Shown in pieces: positions 35,202 to 44,200 of a DNA stretch of 64,000 bases. Made by a program: the position numbers and the translations under genes. The stretch is from Arcobacteraceae bacterium. GTDB taxonomy: Bacteria > Campylobacterota > Campylobacteria > Campylobacterales > Arcobacteraceae. Below the pieces are notes generated by a model. The model ran no database searches. It saw only the letters and a program-made list of their open reading frames with translations, and was not told the origin of the DNA. The stretch lies in NCBI GenBank assembly GCA_028687375.1, contig JAQUAG010000002.1, forward strand, positions 1 through 64,000, written 5' to 3'. Position 1 is the stretch's first letter, and each line of letters begins with the position of its first letter.

Positions 35202-35339
35202 GAATTTGTTGACACGGAATAGTTAACGGTCTCTAAAACAAGGAAGCGACTAACTCGGAAGCTAACCGCCGACTGACTTTAGCCAATCCATTTATGAGAG
35301 AATTATATCTTAAAAGTTTGGAAATAGAATCAAAAATCT

Positions 35340-35741
35340 TTAAACAGCAACTCTTCTTACATCATCTAGTGATATTTTATTAGAATCTATAAGGCGAAGT
35401 AAAATATCAAGTGGTTTGCTTTGTGTAGCTTCTGCTGTTTCATATTTATGAAATGCTCTTATTCCCCCACCAAATAATGTGGCAGCATCTTCCTGTGTAA
35501 GATTGATTTTTTTTCTAATTTTCTTTAGTTCATTAGTTGTAAGCAAATGGTCAATGCTTCTTTGTAAATCTATAATCTCTTTTTTTGTGGCTTTTATATC
35601 TTTTGGAGATAAAAAACTCTCATTACATTGTGAACAATAATGTCCAGATTGATTTATTGTTAGATTGTGATTTCTGTAATTATAAACAATAGGTTTGGTT
35701 GTATATTCAATATTTCCATTACAAATAGGACAATTGGTCAT
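35340..35741 (-). CDS. mqsA: MqsA-family antitoxin
   Basis: A protein of 133 residues. The N-terminal part has two zinc-binding Cys pairs (CPIC, CSQC), the C-terminal part is an XRE-type HTH (TQEDAATLFGGGIRAFHKYE). This matches MqsA (YgiT) in order and length. It would bind the MqsR toxin with the zinc domain and repress the operon with the HTH. Its start overlaps the end of the toxin gene by 4 bases; as in other MqsRA systems the toxin comes first. Confidence 0.9.
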   Translation of the reverse strand: MTNCPICNGNIEYTTKPIVYNYRNHNLTINQSGHYCSQCNESFLSPKDIKATKKEIIDLQRSIDHLLTTNELKKIRKKINLTQEDAATLFGGGIRAFHKYETAEATQSKPLDILLRLIDSNKISLDDVRRVAV

Positions 35742-36037
35742 GTTCTCTCCTTGAAAGAAATTATAATAGCATTTTGTGTTATCTGAAGTTTAATGTATAA
35801 ATCAATACCATTTATTTTTTTATGGTATACATCTTGCCAAATAGTGTTATTTTGCAAAGAGGTCATAGACTTATATAAGTTTTTTGATTCCAAGCTACAA
35901 ATAACCTCTAAAACTTCATCATCGCTAAAACCAAGATTGATATAATCAATTCTTGCAGTTTGTGTTATAAAATATTGCTCATCAAGTATCAATTTTTTTA
36001 TAGATTCCAAACTGTAGTGAGCGATTCTTTTTTCCAT
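35738..36037 (-). CDS. mqsR: MqsR-type mRNA interferase toxin
   Basis: A protein of 99 residues. The start MEKR, the middle LYKSMTSLQNNTIWQDVYHK and the end IIISFKER match MqsR (YgiU) closely. The family is a RelE-fold RNase that cuts mRNA at GCU sites. The palindrome AACCTAATAGGTT lies 28 bases before the start codon, where the antitoxin should bind. Together with the VapC-type pair it gives the element two maintenance modules. Confidence 0.92.
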   Translation of the reverse strand: MEKRIAHYSLESIKKLILDEQYFITQTARIDYINLGFSDDEVLEVICSLESKNLYKSMTSLQNNTIWQDVYHKKINGIDLYIKLQITQNAIIISFKERT

Positions 36038-36064
36038 TTAATGCCTTTTATTATTTGTAATATT

Positions 36065-36077
36065 AACCTAATAGGTT
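36065..36077. promoter_or_regulatory. MqsA operator palindrome
   Basis: AACCTAATAGGTT is a perfect inverted repeat of AACCT/AGGTT with a 3-base centre, the form known for MqsA operators in Escherichia coli. It lies in the promoter region of the mqsR gene. Confidence 0.8.
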
Positions 36078-36271
36078 AAAAATGTCAAGGTGTAGACTAG
36101 AGTATTATTCCAATTGATTTGTATTACCTAATGCTTATAGACATTCGGAAGATCTTGAATTTTCATAAATTGGATAAATAAAATAGTCCTATAAGTATTA
36201 TTCATATATCAATAATTATTGATTATTTATTAAATGGATAACTATAATAGACATTTAAAACTTATTCATAA

Positions 36272-37366
36272 TTATCTAGTTATTTCATCAATAACATTAA
36301 TTACAGCTTGTGTTGCTGTTGTATGATTAGGTGTAATATAGTGTTTAGTTGCAGTTGCAATATTCAAATGACCTAATGAAGCTGCCATAATAGTTGGGCT
36401 AATGTCAGGTCTCGTAGCAAGTAAAGAAGCTAATATGTGCCTTGTAGTATGTAGAGTTAAATATTTAATACCACTTTTCTCTTTCAATTTTTCTACTTGA
36501 GCACGGACATCTTTCATCATTCCACCACTAATAGGCGATGTAAATACATAATCACCTACATTTTTAAATTCTTCTAATGCTTCTTTAATTATTGTTGGTA
36601 GAACATAAATCTGTTCACGACCAACTTTATTTGATTCTCTTTGAATTGTATAAAGATTTCTAGACAAATCTATATCTGTCCATTTAAGCGATCGAACTTC
36701 TCCCCATCTTCTTCCATAGAGACAAAATAAAAATAAACCCTTATAAAATGGGTTATCCTGATAAAGTTCTATAATTGCTTGGAAGAGGGCGATAAAATCT
36801 TTTTCAGGGTTATTAATAGGTTTTGGCTTATTGTTTACTGGAGAAATTTCTATCTTTGGGACTTTTTCTATAATATCATTATCAAGAGCATATTCCATAA
36901 CTGGTTTTAGAATGTTTTTTAAAATGACCTGTATTGTTCGTGGGCTACAGCCATTTTTATTCTGCAATGATTTACCTGATGTTTGAAGAGTTGCTTTAAA
37001 TTGGTCAATATCAACTCGCTTAATTGCGATTATTTTTTTCTCACCAAGAGTAGGGGATATATGAGCATTATAAATCAATTGCATTTTTTTAGTCCACTCA
37101 CTTTGAGGACGTTGCAAAAAATACATATCAGCTATTTGATTAAGGGTAGATCTTTCTCCTATATGAATTGAGGAATTTTCTTTTTTCTCTTTTAACTCTA
37201 TAAGGAATTGTTTTGCTTTTGCGATTCTAGTTCTTTTATCCCAAGATTTATGAGAAAAATCTAAAGTATGTTGACATCTTTTTTTATGAACTCTGAAGTC
37301 CAATCTAAATTTCATATAGTCAGATGTTGCTTTTATATTTTGTTCAATTGTAATTGTAAAATCCAT
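36272..37366 (-). CDS. Tyrosine integrase
   Basis: A protein of 364 residues. The N-terminal domain has a SAM-like core-binding part (LNQIADMYFLQRPQSEW). The catalytic domain has the first Arg in LFCLYGRRWGEVRSLKW, the HxxR motif in LTLHTTRHILASLLA, LGHLNIATATKHYI with the second His and the Tyr nucleophile. Only 168 bases separate its start from the att copy at 37535, and three GTCTCC boxes lie in that gap. It should catalyse insertion into the tRNA-Leu gene and, with a directionality factor, excision. It lies at the end away from the intact tRNA. Confidence 0.94.
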   Translation of the reverse strand: MDFTITIEQNIKATSDYMKFRLDFRVHKKRCQHTLDFSHKSWDKRTRIAKAKQFLIELKEKKENSSIHIGERSTLNQIADMYFLQRPQSEWTKKMQLIYNAHISPTLGEKKIIAIKRVDIDQFKATLQTSGKSLQNKNGCSPRTIQVILKNILKPVMEYALDNDIIEKVPKIEISPVNNKPKPINNPEKDFIALFQAIIELYQDNPFYKGLFLFCLYGRRWGEVRSLKWTDIDLSRNLYTIQRESNKVGREQIYVLPTIIKEALEEFKNVGDYVFTSPISGGMMKDVRAQVEKLKEKSGIKYLTLHTTRHILASLLATRPDISPTIMAASLGHLNIATATKHYITPNHTTATQAVINVIDEITR

Positions 37367-37406
37367 TTTAATCTCCTAATGAATTTGTACAATAATTTTA
37401 TTTAAA

Positions 37407-37438
37407 GTCTCCGTATGTCTCCTCTTAGGTCTCCGCTT
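37407..37438 (+). repeat. Candidate integrase arm-binding repeats, right end
   Basis: Three GTCTCC boxes occur at 37407-37412, 37417-37422 and 37429-37434. The last two with their flanks match 167-188 at 20 of 22 positions. They lie between the integrase start and the att copy. An arm-site role is inferred; they may also serve autoregulation of the integrase promoter. Confidence 0.6.
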
Positions 37439-37534
37439 TATAGGAAATAATAAGAATTATAAGGAATTCATAGAAAAATAAAGTATGTTAACAAAGGGCT
37501 TTATGAACTAATAATAACCTTAAGGAAAGCTGTA

Positions 37535-37595
37535 TCAGTTGATTCAAAATCAACCGCTTCACGGCTTGGCGGTTCGAGTCCGCCCACGGGTACCA
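37535..37595 (+). repeat. attR: 61-bp copy of the tRNA-Leu 3' part
   Basis: All 61 bases are identical to 66-126. No acceptor-stem 5' half or D arm precedes it (the sequence before is unrelated), so it is a partial tRNA and not a gene. It marks the right border of the element. Confidence 0.93.
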
Positions 37596-37664
37596 TTCAC
37601 TAATCTAATACAATCTAAATCCATTCAAAAATTTCTTTATATTAAAAAATATTTAAAATCTAAT

Positions 37665-38250
37665 TTACGGCTTCTCATCAATCACTATTTTCCCATTAGA
37701 ATAGCTTATAATGTAGTTACTTTCAAAAGATTGTTTTATCCTAAAAGTCTCTGGATAAGATAGTTTATTAAAATTACCAATATAACTACCAAAAGAATTT
37801 TCTGAATAATCTAATACTTGAATATCATTTAGTACCTTAGTGATAAGCATATTATTTGCTGGACTTGGTGTTTTGATTGTAAGTGTTTCAATTGGGTTTA
37901 TATAGTTCAATGTTACTGTATTCATGGTATTGATATTTGTATTGTCATTTGATCCAACGAAAAGTTTGTAGTTTAGCTCATTACCATTTAGTAAAGTCAA
38001 ACTTGTAAAATAATCCGCACTTAGGTTATCGCTATTTATAGTTGCTGTACTGACCGTTGTATCTATGTCATTACAGTATAGTGGGGTTATCTGCAATGGT
38101 ACAATATTTCAGCTCTTTCAAATAGAAGTATTTAGCAAAAATTATTGGTCTTGTCCCATACAATCGTAAAATTGGTTTTGCAGTGTGGGGATATAAGTTA
38201 TCTGTTTCTATCGATTCACCTTTAAATACAGATAAAGTGATGACTTATTA
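37665..38250 (-). pseudogene. Broken gene beside attR
   Basis: The minus-strand frame 37665-38096 (TTG start, 143 residues, beta-rich with many Asn and Thr) has no good start. Another frame directly upstream (about 38090-38250) encodes FKGESIETDNLYPHTAKPIL followed by RLYGTRPIIFAKYF and ends in a stop just at the junction. The two look like one protein split by a frameshift near 38085, with its 5' part missing. I do not recognise the family; the Thr/Asn-rich C-terminus suits a surface protein. It borders the integration site. Confidence 0.4.
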
Positions 38251-38285
38251 AATTAAGCCGAAATTTACAAAACAAAGGACAAATT

Positions 38286-38594
38286 ATGAGTACAAAAGAG
38301 ATATATAAACAAAAAATGGAAGCTGAAATGGAATTGGTTCAAGCGAACCTTGAAGTGTTAAAAGCAAAAGCAAAAAGTGCTGTAGCAGATGCACAAATTA
38401 GCTTTTCTAAAGAAATTGAAACACTTGAAAAAAACTATACTACTATGCAAAAAAAACTAAATGAATTAGCTGATGCTAGTGAGAACACTTGGGAACATAT
38501 TAAAAAAGAGATTGAAAGTACTTGGGAAACAGTAAGTGCTTATGCAAAAAAAATTCCTGAAAATATCAGTGAAATCAAAAAAAATCTTAAATAA
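38286..38594 (+). CDS. Coiled-coil protein
   Basis: A protein of 102 residues with AAAGGA before the start. It is helical and charged along its whole length (KMEAEMELVQANLEVLKAKA, SFSKEIETLEKNYTTMQKKL), with heptad-like hydrophobic spacing. No signal peptide is seen. Small proteins of this shape are usual in bacteria and have no settled role. Confidence 0.7.
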   Translation: MSTKEIYKQKMEAEMELVQANLEVLKAKAKSAVADAQISFSKEIETLEKNYTTMQKKLNELADASENTWEHIKKEIESTWETVSAYAKKIPENISEIKKNLK

Positions 38595-38800
38595 AAGTAA
38601 TGTAACATACGATAAATGAAGCTTTTGAAAGATTAAACAGAGGTTTAGTTTAGAATCTTAATAGATCTAAAATGGACCCATATTGAAATCAAGGTGATAA
38701 GATAAAGAAAAAATATAAATAAATTTCAACAGTTAACCTTTTGTTTACTATTAAAAGATACAATAAATTCAATATAGACAATTTAAAAAGAGGGGAAAAG

Positions 38801-39976
38801 ATGTACAAAAAACTAGTTTTAATTACTTTATCAAATGTTTTTGTGTTGGGTTCAGATTTATCTATCTTACATCAAGAAAAGCAAGAGATACAAAATTATA
38901 AACTTCAAGAGATAGAAAGTTCATACCAAAATGAAAAATATAATTGGATAAATCCATTAACATTGTCAATATCTGCAAATAGAAATAAATCAGCAAACAG
39001 TAGTGCCATAGATGAAAAACAAAACGCTTCCATTGGGATGAGCCAAGATATTTTTCGTTTTGGTGGAATTGACTATGCAATCTCGTATGCTAATGCAAAT
39101 AAAGAGGTTAAGATTTTAAATTTAGAAATTGAAAATGCGACTTATTTTCAACAAATCTATACGGCAATTTTGACAATTAAAAAGCTCAAATTGCAACTAG
39201 AACAAAGCCAATATCGTCTTAAAAATAATGAGTTGGATATCTTTCTAAAAAAAGAGCAATATAAAAAAGGGATAGCAGATATAACTTTACTCAATAATGC
39301 TATTATGAGTAAAAATACAGAATTAAAAAATATCATCACAATTGAGCAATCAATAACTATACAAGAGAAAGAACTTGCTAAATTAACACCACTTCAATAT
39401 GATAAAATAACTATACCAACATTTGTTTTTTTAGAAAAAGAAAACTTTCTCAAATCAAATTATCAAATCAACCAAGCGAGTTTAGAAACTAAAGCAACCG
39501 AAGCACAACTCAAAATAACAAACTCTAATTACTTACCTCATCTCACTTTTAATGGTGAAGTTGGGTATCAAGAATATACACATTATTACGATGGAGATTA
39601 TTATAATATGGGATTGAAATTGAGTTTACCTCTTGATTTTAACAAAAAGACAACGATAGAACAAAGCAAAATAGCCACTTTAAAACAAAAAGTAGCACTT
39701 GAAGATAAAAAAATAGAACAACTTGTTAACTATGAAGAGATAGCAAGCAATATTAAAAATTACAAAGAGTATCAAGAGATTACTAAAAGAAATATTGAGT
39801 TATACAAAGAGATTTTAGATATGACACAAAAGGGATTTGAAGCTGGATATAAAACTGGTTATGACTTACAAATCATCCAAAATACACAACATATAGATAC
39901 CATAGAGGTAAATATTTATGAGATGAATATAGAATTAGAATTAATTAAATTACACTATTTAGCAATGGAAGGATAA
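38801..39976 (+). CDS. TolC-family outer membrane protein
   Basis: A protein of 391 residues. The ATG at 38801 has GAGGGG before it and gives a signal peptide (MYKKLVLITLSNVFVLGS); the in-frame upstream start at 38741 does not. The long helical hairpins and the repeated pattern (NPLTLSISANRNKS, SIGMSQDIFRFGG, YKKGIADITLLNNAI, YYNMGLKLSLPLDF) fit an outer membrane efflux protein, as do the aromatic and Gly residues near the barrel strands. It starts an operon with a MacA-like adaptor and a MacB-like ABC exporter, 5 bases before the next gene. Confidence 0.85.
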   Translation: MYKKLVLITLSNVFVLGSDLSILHQEKQEIQNYKLQEIESSYQNEKYNWINPLTLSISANRNKSANSSAIDEKQNASIGMSQDIFRFGGIDYAISYANANKEVKILNLEIENATYFQQIYTAILTIKKLKLQLEQSQYRLKNNELDIFLKKEQYKKGIADITLLNNAIMSKNTELKNIITIEQSITIQEKELAKLTPLQYDKITIPTFVFLEKENFLKSNYQINQASLETKATEAQLKITNSNYLPHLTFNGEVGYQEYTHYYDGDYYNMGLKLSLPLDFNKKTTIEQSKIATLKQKVALEDKKIEQLVNYEEIASNIKNYKEYQEITKRNIELYKEILDMTQKGFEAGYKTGYDLQIIQNTQHIDTIEVNIYEMNIELELIKLHYLAMEG

Positions 39977-39981
39977 CAATA

Positions 39982-41232
39982 ATGGATAATACAAAACAAA
40001 AAATAACAACAGAAGATATCAACAAAGCTTTAAATATAGACGATAAAAAGAAAAATTTCTTTTTGCGATATTGGTGGCAATTACTCCTCATAATAGCTAT
40101 AGCTTTAGGTTTATTTTATTATTTCACCAAAGATGATGAGCAAAAAATCAATAACTTTAAAACTATAAAACTAGAGAAAAAAGACTTAGTAGTAAAAGTG
40201 ATAGCAACTGGAAATCTTGAGCCAATAAAAACGGTAGATATAGGAATTGAGGTATCTGGAACTATAAAAGAGGTTTTAGTTGATTATAGTGATAAGGTTG
40301 TCAAAAATCAGGTTTTAGCAAGGTTGGATACTACAAAATTGTTATCACAAGTGAATAATTCCAAAGCATCACTTGATGTTGCAATTGCAAATTTAAAAGA
40401 TAGCAAAATATCTTTAGATGATGAGAAGCATGAATTACAAAGGATAGAAGATCTCTATAAATCTACAAATGGCAACTACCCAACTGTAAAAGAGATAGAT
40501 CAAGCAAAAATAGCTGTAAGGAGAGCGGAACAAAATCACAATTCGATGTTAGCTAGAATCACACAAAGTGAAGCAACTTTAAAATCAGATCAAGAAGATT
40601 TAAATAAAGCAGTTGTAGTTTCCCCAATCGATGGGATAATTTTAGATAAAAAAGTAGATGTTGGTCAAAGTGTTGTAGCTAGTATGCAAGTTCCAATTTT
40701 ATTCACTTTAGCACAAGATTTATCTAAAATGCAAGTGGTTGTGAGTATAGATGAAGCGGATGTTGGAAAAGTAAAAGAGGCACAAGATGTCAGTTTTAGT
40801 GTTGATGCATATCCTTCCAAAATATTTTATGGAAAATTAAAACAAGTAAGGATGAACTCTCAAATAGTAAATGGGGTAGTTACCTACGAAGCACTAGCGA
40901 TTGTTGATAATTCTGCTTTACTTTTAAGACCAGGGATGACAGTATCAGCGAATATTGTGACAAAAGTTATCAAAGGAGATATGGTAGTTCCAAATACTGC
41001 ATTGAGATTTTCACCTAACTTAGATGATGTTAAAAGCTCAAAAAAATATATCTTTTCGGCACAACCAAAAAAAGAAACAAAAGCAAATACTCAACAAGCA
41101 ACTCTTTGGATTTTAAAAAATGGGGAAGCTATACAAATCCCTATAGAAGTAGGGGATAGTGATGGTATGTATACAATTATTAAAAGTGATAAACTCAATA
41201 GCAATAGTGATATTATTATAGGTACAAAATAA
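39982..41232 (+). CDS. macA: MacA-like membrane fusion protein
   Basis: A protein of 416 residues. A single membrane segment at about 29-45 (RYWWQLLLIIAIALGLFYYF) is followed by the lipoyl/barrel-sandwich half (VKVIATGNLEPIKTVDIGIE), a long coiled-coil hairpin, the second half (VVSPIDGIILDKKVDVGQSV) and a beta-barrel domain (LRPGMTVSANIVTK). This is the periplasmic adaptor of ABC-type tripartite pumps, joining the exporter to the TolC-like channel encoded upstream. The substrate is not evident. Confidence 0.87.
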   Translation: MDNTKQKITTEDINKALNIDDKKKNFFLRYWWQLLLIIAIALGLFYYFTKDDEQKINNFKTIKLEKKDLVVKVIATGNLEPIKTVDIGIEVSGTIKEVLVDYSDKVVKNQVLARLDTTKLLSQVNNSKASLDVAIANLKDSKISLDDEKHELQRIEDLYKSTNGNYPTVKEIDQAKIAVRRAEQNHNSMLARITQSEATLKSDQEDLNKAVVVSPIDGIILDKKVDVGQSVVASMQVPILFTLAQDLSKMQVVVSIDEADVGKVKEAQDVSFSVDAYPSKIFYGKLKQVRMNSQIVNGVVTYEALAIVDNSALLLRPGMTVSANIVTKVIKGDMVVPNTALRFSPNLDDVKSSKKYIFSAQPKKETKANTQQATLWILKNGEAIQIPIEVGDSDGMYTIIKSDKLNSNSDIIIGTK

Positions 41233-41234
41233 AA

Positions 41235-41939
41235 ATGGATGAACATAATTATTTTATTGAACTCAAAAATGTAACAAGACAATATGGGGAAGGGGAATCC
41301 CTTACTTATGCCTTAAAAGGGATAGATTTACAAATAAAAGAGGGTGAATTTATAGCAATTATGGGTAGTAGTGGTTCTGGTAAATCTACAACAATGAACA
41401 TAATAGGATGTTTGGACGAACCAACACAAGGGGAATATCTCTTTCAAGGTGTTGATGTTATGGCATTGAAAAGAACTCAAAAATCTCTTTTGCGAAAGAA
41501 TTTTATGGGATTTATCTTTCAAGGATTTAATCTATTATCAAGAACATCAGCTTTAGAAAATGTTGAGTTACCTTTAATCTATAGAGGTATGAATCAAAAA
41601 GAGAGAGAAGAGAAAGCTTTAGAATCTTTAGCAAAAGTGGGGCTTAAACACGTAGAGTCACATTCCCCAGCTGAACTTTCAGGGGGACAACAACAAAGGG
41701 TGGCAATTGCAAGAGCATTAGTAACAAATCCAATGCTGATGTTAGCAGATGAACCAACTGGAAATTTGGATAGTGTCAATAGCATAGAAGTTATGAACCT
41801 TTTACAAAAATTAAATAAAGAGCAGGGGATAACTATTGTTATGGTTACCCATGAGATGGATATGGCAGAATTTGCGGATAGAATTATTATTTTTAAAGAT
41901 GGATTAATAGAAAAAATAATTCAAAAAAAGGATAATTAA
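41235..41939 (+). CDS. MacB-type ABC transporter ATPase
   Basis: A protein of 234 residues. Walker A is GSSGSGKST, the signature is LSGGQQQRVAIARAL, Walker B is LMLADEPTGNLD, and the H-loop is VMVTHEMD. These define the LolD/MacB subfamily. The ATPase and permease, fused in E. coli MacB, are separate proteins here, with a 1-base overlap of the genes. It would drive export with the adaptor and TolC-like channel. Confidence 0.92.
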   Translation: MDEHNYFIELKNVTRQYGEGESLTYALKGIDLQIKEGEFIAIMGSSGSGKSTTMNIIGCLDEPTQGEYLFQGVDVMALKRTQKSLLRKNFMGFIFQGFNLLSRTSALENVELPLIYRGMNQKEREEKALESLAKVGLKHVESHSPAELSGGQQQRVAIARALVTNPMLMLADEPTGNLDSVNSIEVMNLLQKLNKEQGITIVMVTHEMDMAEFADRIIIFKDGLIEKIIQKKDN

Positions 41940-43150
41940 TGTTGTTAAATGCCTTTATTTTAGCACTAAGAACCATTAGACGAAATATTTTACGCTCATT
42001 TTTAACTATATTAGGTATCGTTATTGGTGTTGCCTCTGTTATTACAATGGTTATGCTTGGAGATGGAACAACTGCTTATGTAACTCAAAGTATTACAAAA
42101 CTTGGTAGCAATATGCTCACTATTAGTCCAGGACAAGAGAGACGAGGACCACCAACAGGTGATAATAGTGCAAAATTGTTTAGAATGTCTGATATTGAAG
42201 CTATTAAAAGAGAGATATCTGGATTAAAAGCAGTTACACCAATTGGCTCAACAAGTCTTAATAGCGTTTATGGAAATGAAAACTATAGCACCACTATTTA
42301 TGGAGTAACAAATGATTATTTTATTATAAAAGATTGGGGTTTACAAAGTGGAAGAATTTTTACAGATGGTGAATTGCTTTCTGGTGCATCTGTTTGTATT
42401 ATTGGAGAAACTGTTAAGAAAAAACTTTTTAATGAACAAGACCCTTTAAATGCAAATATTCGTTTAGAAAAATTCTCATGTAAAATAATTGGGGTTTTAA
42501 ATTCAAAAGGTGCCGCTGCTTTTGGGATGGATCAAGATGATTTAATCGTAGTTCCTTTCAAAATGTTTCAAAGGAGAATAAGCGGACGACAAGATCTCTC
42601 TTCAATTGTATTATCTGTAGAGGAAAGTGCCTCTTCACAAAGAGTTCAAACCGATATAAAAGAGCTTTTACGACAAAGAAGACATCTAAAAGAGGGTGAT
42701 GAAGATGACTTTAATATAAGAGATATGAAAGATATTATCGCAACTTTGTCTTCCACTACTGAAATGTTGACTTTATTACTTGGAGCAGTTGCAGCCATTA
42801 GTTTAGTGGTTGGTGGTATTGGTATTATGAATATTATGTTGGTTTCTGTAACGGAGCGAACAAAAGAGATAGGGATAAGGCTAGCTATTGGTGCATTAGA
42901 GAGAGAAGTTATGATGCAGTTTTTAGTGGAATCAGTTGTATTATCTTCAATTGGAGGCATTATTGGGATAATTTTGGGAATTGGGATAACGGTTCTTGTG
43001 ACAAATGTTTATGATATTCCATTTATATTCAATCAAAATATAGTGATTATATCGTTCTTTTTTTCAACAATCGTTGGGGTGGTTTTTGGTTATTTTCCTG
43101 CAAGAAAAGCTGCAAAAATGAATCCAATAGATGCGTTACGACATGAGTAA
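41939..43150 (+). CDS. MacB-type ABC transporter permease
   Basis: A protein of 403 residues. One membrane segment lies at the N-terminus (LRSFLTILGIVIGVASVITM), then a MacB-type periplasmic domain (LGSNMLTISPGQERRG), then three segments from about residue 275 with the FtsX signature (GGIGIMNIMLVSVTERTKEI). The C-terminus GYFPARKAAKMNPIDALRHE is typical. It completes the four-gene tripartite pump operon (38801-43150). Confidence 0.92.
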   Translation: MLLNAFILALRTIRRNILRSFLTILGIVIGVASVITMVMLGDGTTAYVTQSITKLGSNMLTISPGQERRGPPTGDNSAKLFRMSDIEAIKREISGLKAVTPIGSTSLNSVYGNENYSTTIYGVTNDYFIIKDWGLQSGRIFTDGELLSGASVCIIGETVKKKLFNEQDPLNANIRLEKFSCKIIGVLNSKGAAAFGMDQDDLIVVPFKMFQRRISGRQDLSSIVLSVEESASSQRVQTDIKELLRQRRHLKEGDEDDFNIRDMKDIIATLSSTTEMLTLLLGAVAAISLVVGGIGIMNIMLVSVTERTKEIGIRLAIGALEREVMMQFLVESVVLSSIGGIIGIILGIGITVLVTNVYDIPFIFNQNIVIISFFFSTIVGVVFGYFPARKAAKMNPIDALRHE

Positions 43151-43285
43151 TATTTAAAAGTATAGTTATTTAGGATAGATAAGGTTTATCTTGAATATCT
43201 CAATGCTTTAATAGAGTTATTTTCCGAAGCATATAAAACTTTGAAAATTATAGTTTTCAAGACAAAAAATAGAAATAAAAGAAGA

Positions 43286-43636
43286 TTAATAAAAATAAAC
43301 AACAAATCCAACCCAAATCAAAAAAGTTATCATAATACTAATAGCAACACCAAATGCAGCAATATCTTTTGCGTGTTTTGCTAAGATATGATAATCATCG
43401 CTCACCAAATCAACAACTTTTTCTATACTTGTATTAAAAGCTTCAGCAAACAAAGGTAAAAACAATGAAGCAAATAAAAATATTTTACTCCATAAGGGAT
43501 AAGGTAAAAAAAACAAAACTATACTAAATAAAAAGAAAAACACAAGCTCTATCTTAAAAGCTTTCTCTTTGTAAAGTTCCTTTAATCCATCTATTGCGTA
43601 CAAAAAATTGTTTTTTATAGAATATTTTGGTTTCAT
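43286..43636 (-). CDS. dgkA: Diacylglycerol kinase
   Basis: A protein of 116 residues with three membrane segments (about 30-49, 52-66, 93-114). The DgkA signature lies in PLFAEAFNTSIEKVVDLVSD, with the acidic catalytic Glu and the following HAKDIAAFGVAI. The enzyme phosphorylates diacylglycerol to phosphatidic acid at the inner membrane with ATP. The gene follows a PAP2 phosphatase gene 18 bases upstream on the same strand, so the two probably act in one lipid-recycling step, with the phosphatase doing the reverse type of reaction. Confidence 0.9.
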   Translation of the reverse strand: MKPKYSIKNNFLYAIDGLKELYKEKAFKIELVFFFLFSIVLFFLPYPLWSKIFLFASLFLPLFAEAFNTSIEKVVDLVSDDYHILAKHAKDIAAFGVAISIMITFLIWVGFVVYFY

Positions 43637-43654
43637 TTTATTTCCCTTTATCTT

Positions 43655-44200
43655 TTACCATTTGTAAGCTAATTGCATACCAATGTGGTCTCTTTCCACT
43701 ATAGGCATTATTGAAAGATTTTGATATGAAGAGGTAAAATATAAACTACTACAAGTACCAATCAATGCACCAGCCAAAACATCTTTTGTATAATGTTTCT
43801 TAGCATCAACCCTGTTCCATCCAGTAAATGTAGCTGCCATATATGCTGGAATAGCATAGTTCAATCCATATCTTTTATGAATAAATACGGCAGATTGAAA
43901 AGTAGCCGAAGTGTGTCCAGATGGAAATGATTGATTGTCACTTTTATCTGGTCGCTCTTCATTTACTGTATATTTTAGTGAATATGTAATTCCCGCATTT
44001 GTTAGAAAAGATTTATAAAATTCTTCTCTTCCCTTCTCATCATCCATCATATAGGTTGAGGCATAAGCAGTTGATGGGAGAAGAATTAAAAATAGATCCC
44101 CAGCTTTTTCAGTATCACTTTTTGGTTCACTTGCATCAAGATTTAAACCACATGATAGACAAAGGATAGGGAGAATTTTGAGTAAAGATTTTAATTTCAT
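43655..44200 (-). CDS. PAP2-type phosphatase
   Basis: A protein of 181 residues. The three PAP2 motifs are visible: KYTVNEERPDKS, SFPSGHTSATF and a last one with KKHYTKDVLAG. A signal-type hydrophobic start (MKLKSLLKILPILCLSCGL) and at least two further hydrophobic stretches place it in the envelope. It may dephosphorylate phosphatidic acid, undecaprenyl diphosphate or a lipid A phosphate. The neighbour dgkA points to a membrane lipid substrate. Confidence 0.85.
   Translation of the reverse strand: MKLKSLLKILPILCLSCGLNLDASEPKSDTEKAGDLFLILLPSTAYASTYMMDDEKGREEFYKSFLTNAGITYSLKYTVNEERPDKSDNQSFPSGHTSATFQSAVFIHKRYGLNYAIPAYMAATFTGWNRVDAKKHYTKDVLAGALIGTCSSLYFTSSYQNLSIMPIVERDHIGMQLAYKW

Larger units (their letters stand above)
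66..37595. mobile_element. Integrative element inserted in tRNA-Leu (about 37.5 kb)
   Basis: The element is bounded by a perfect 61-bp direct repeat of the tRNA-Leu 3' part (66-126 and 37535-37595). A tyrosine recombinase gene lies just inside the right end, and shared GTCTCC repeats lie inside both ends. The content is mobile-element-like: P4/D5-type helicase-primase, Rad52-like annealing protein, DUF932, DUF2958, inovirus Gp2-type protein, two toxin-antitoxin pairs and an XRE repressor. The cargo is a large set of signalling genes. I see no capsid, portal, terminase, relaxase or type IV secretion genes, so whether it moves alone, with a helper or not at all cannot be told. Confidence 0.9.

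Noticed and set aside
127-37534. Complete prophage
   Set aside because: No capsid, portal, tail, terminase or lysis genes are recognisable, so phage-like genes here belong to an integrative element or a satellite-type unit.
37535-37595. Second tRNA-Leu gene
   Set aside because: Only the 3' 61 bases are present. The acceptor 5' strand and D arm are missing, so it is the att copy and not a gene.
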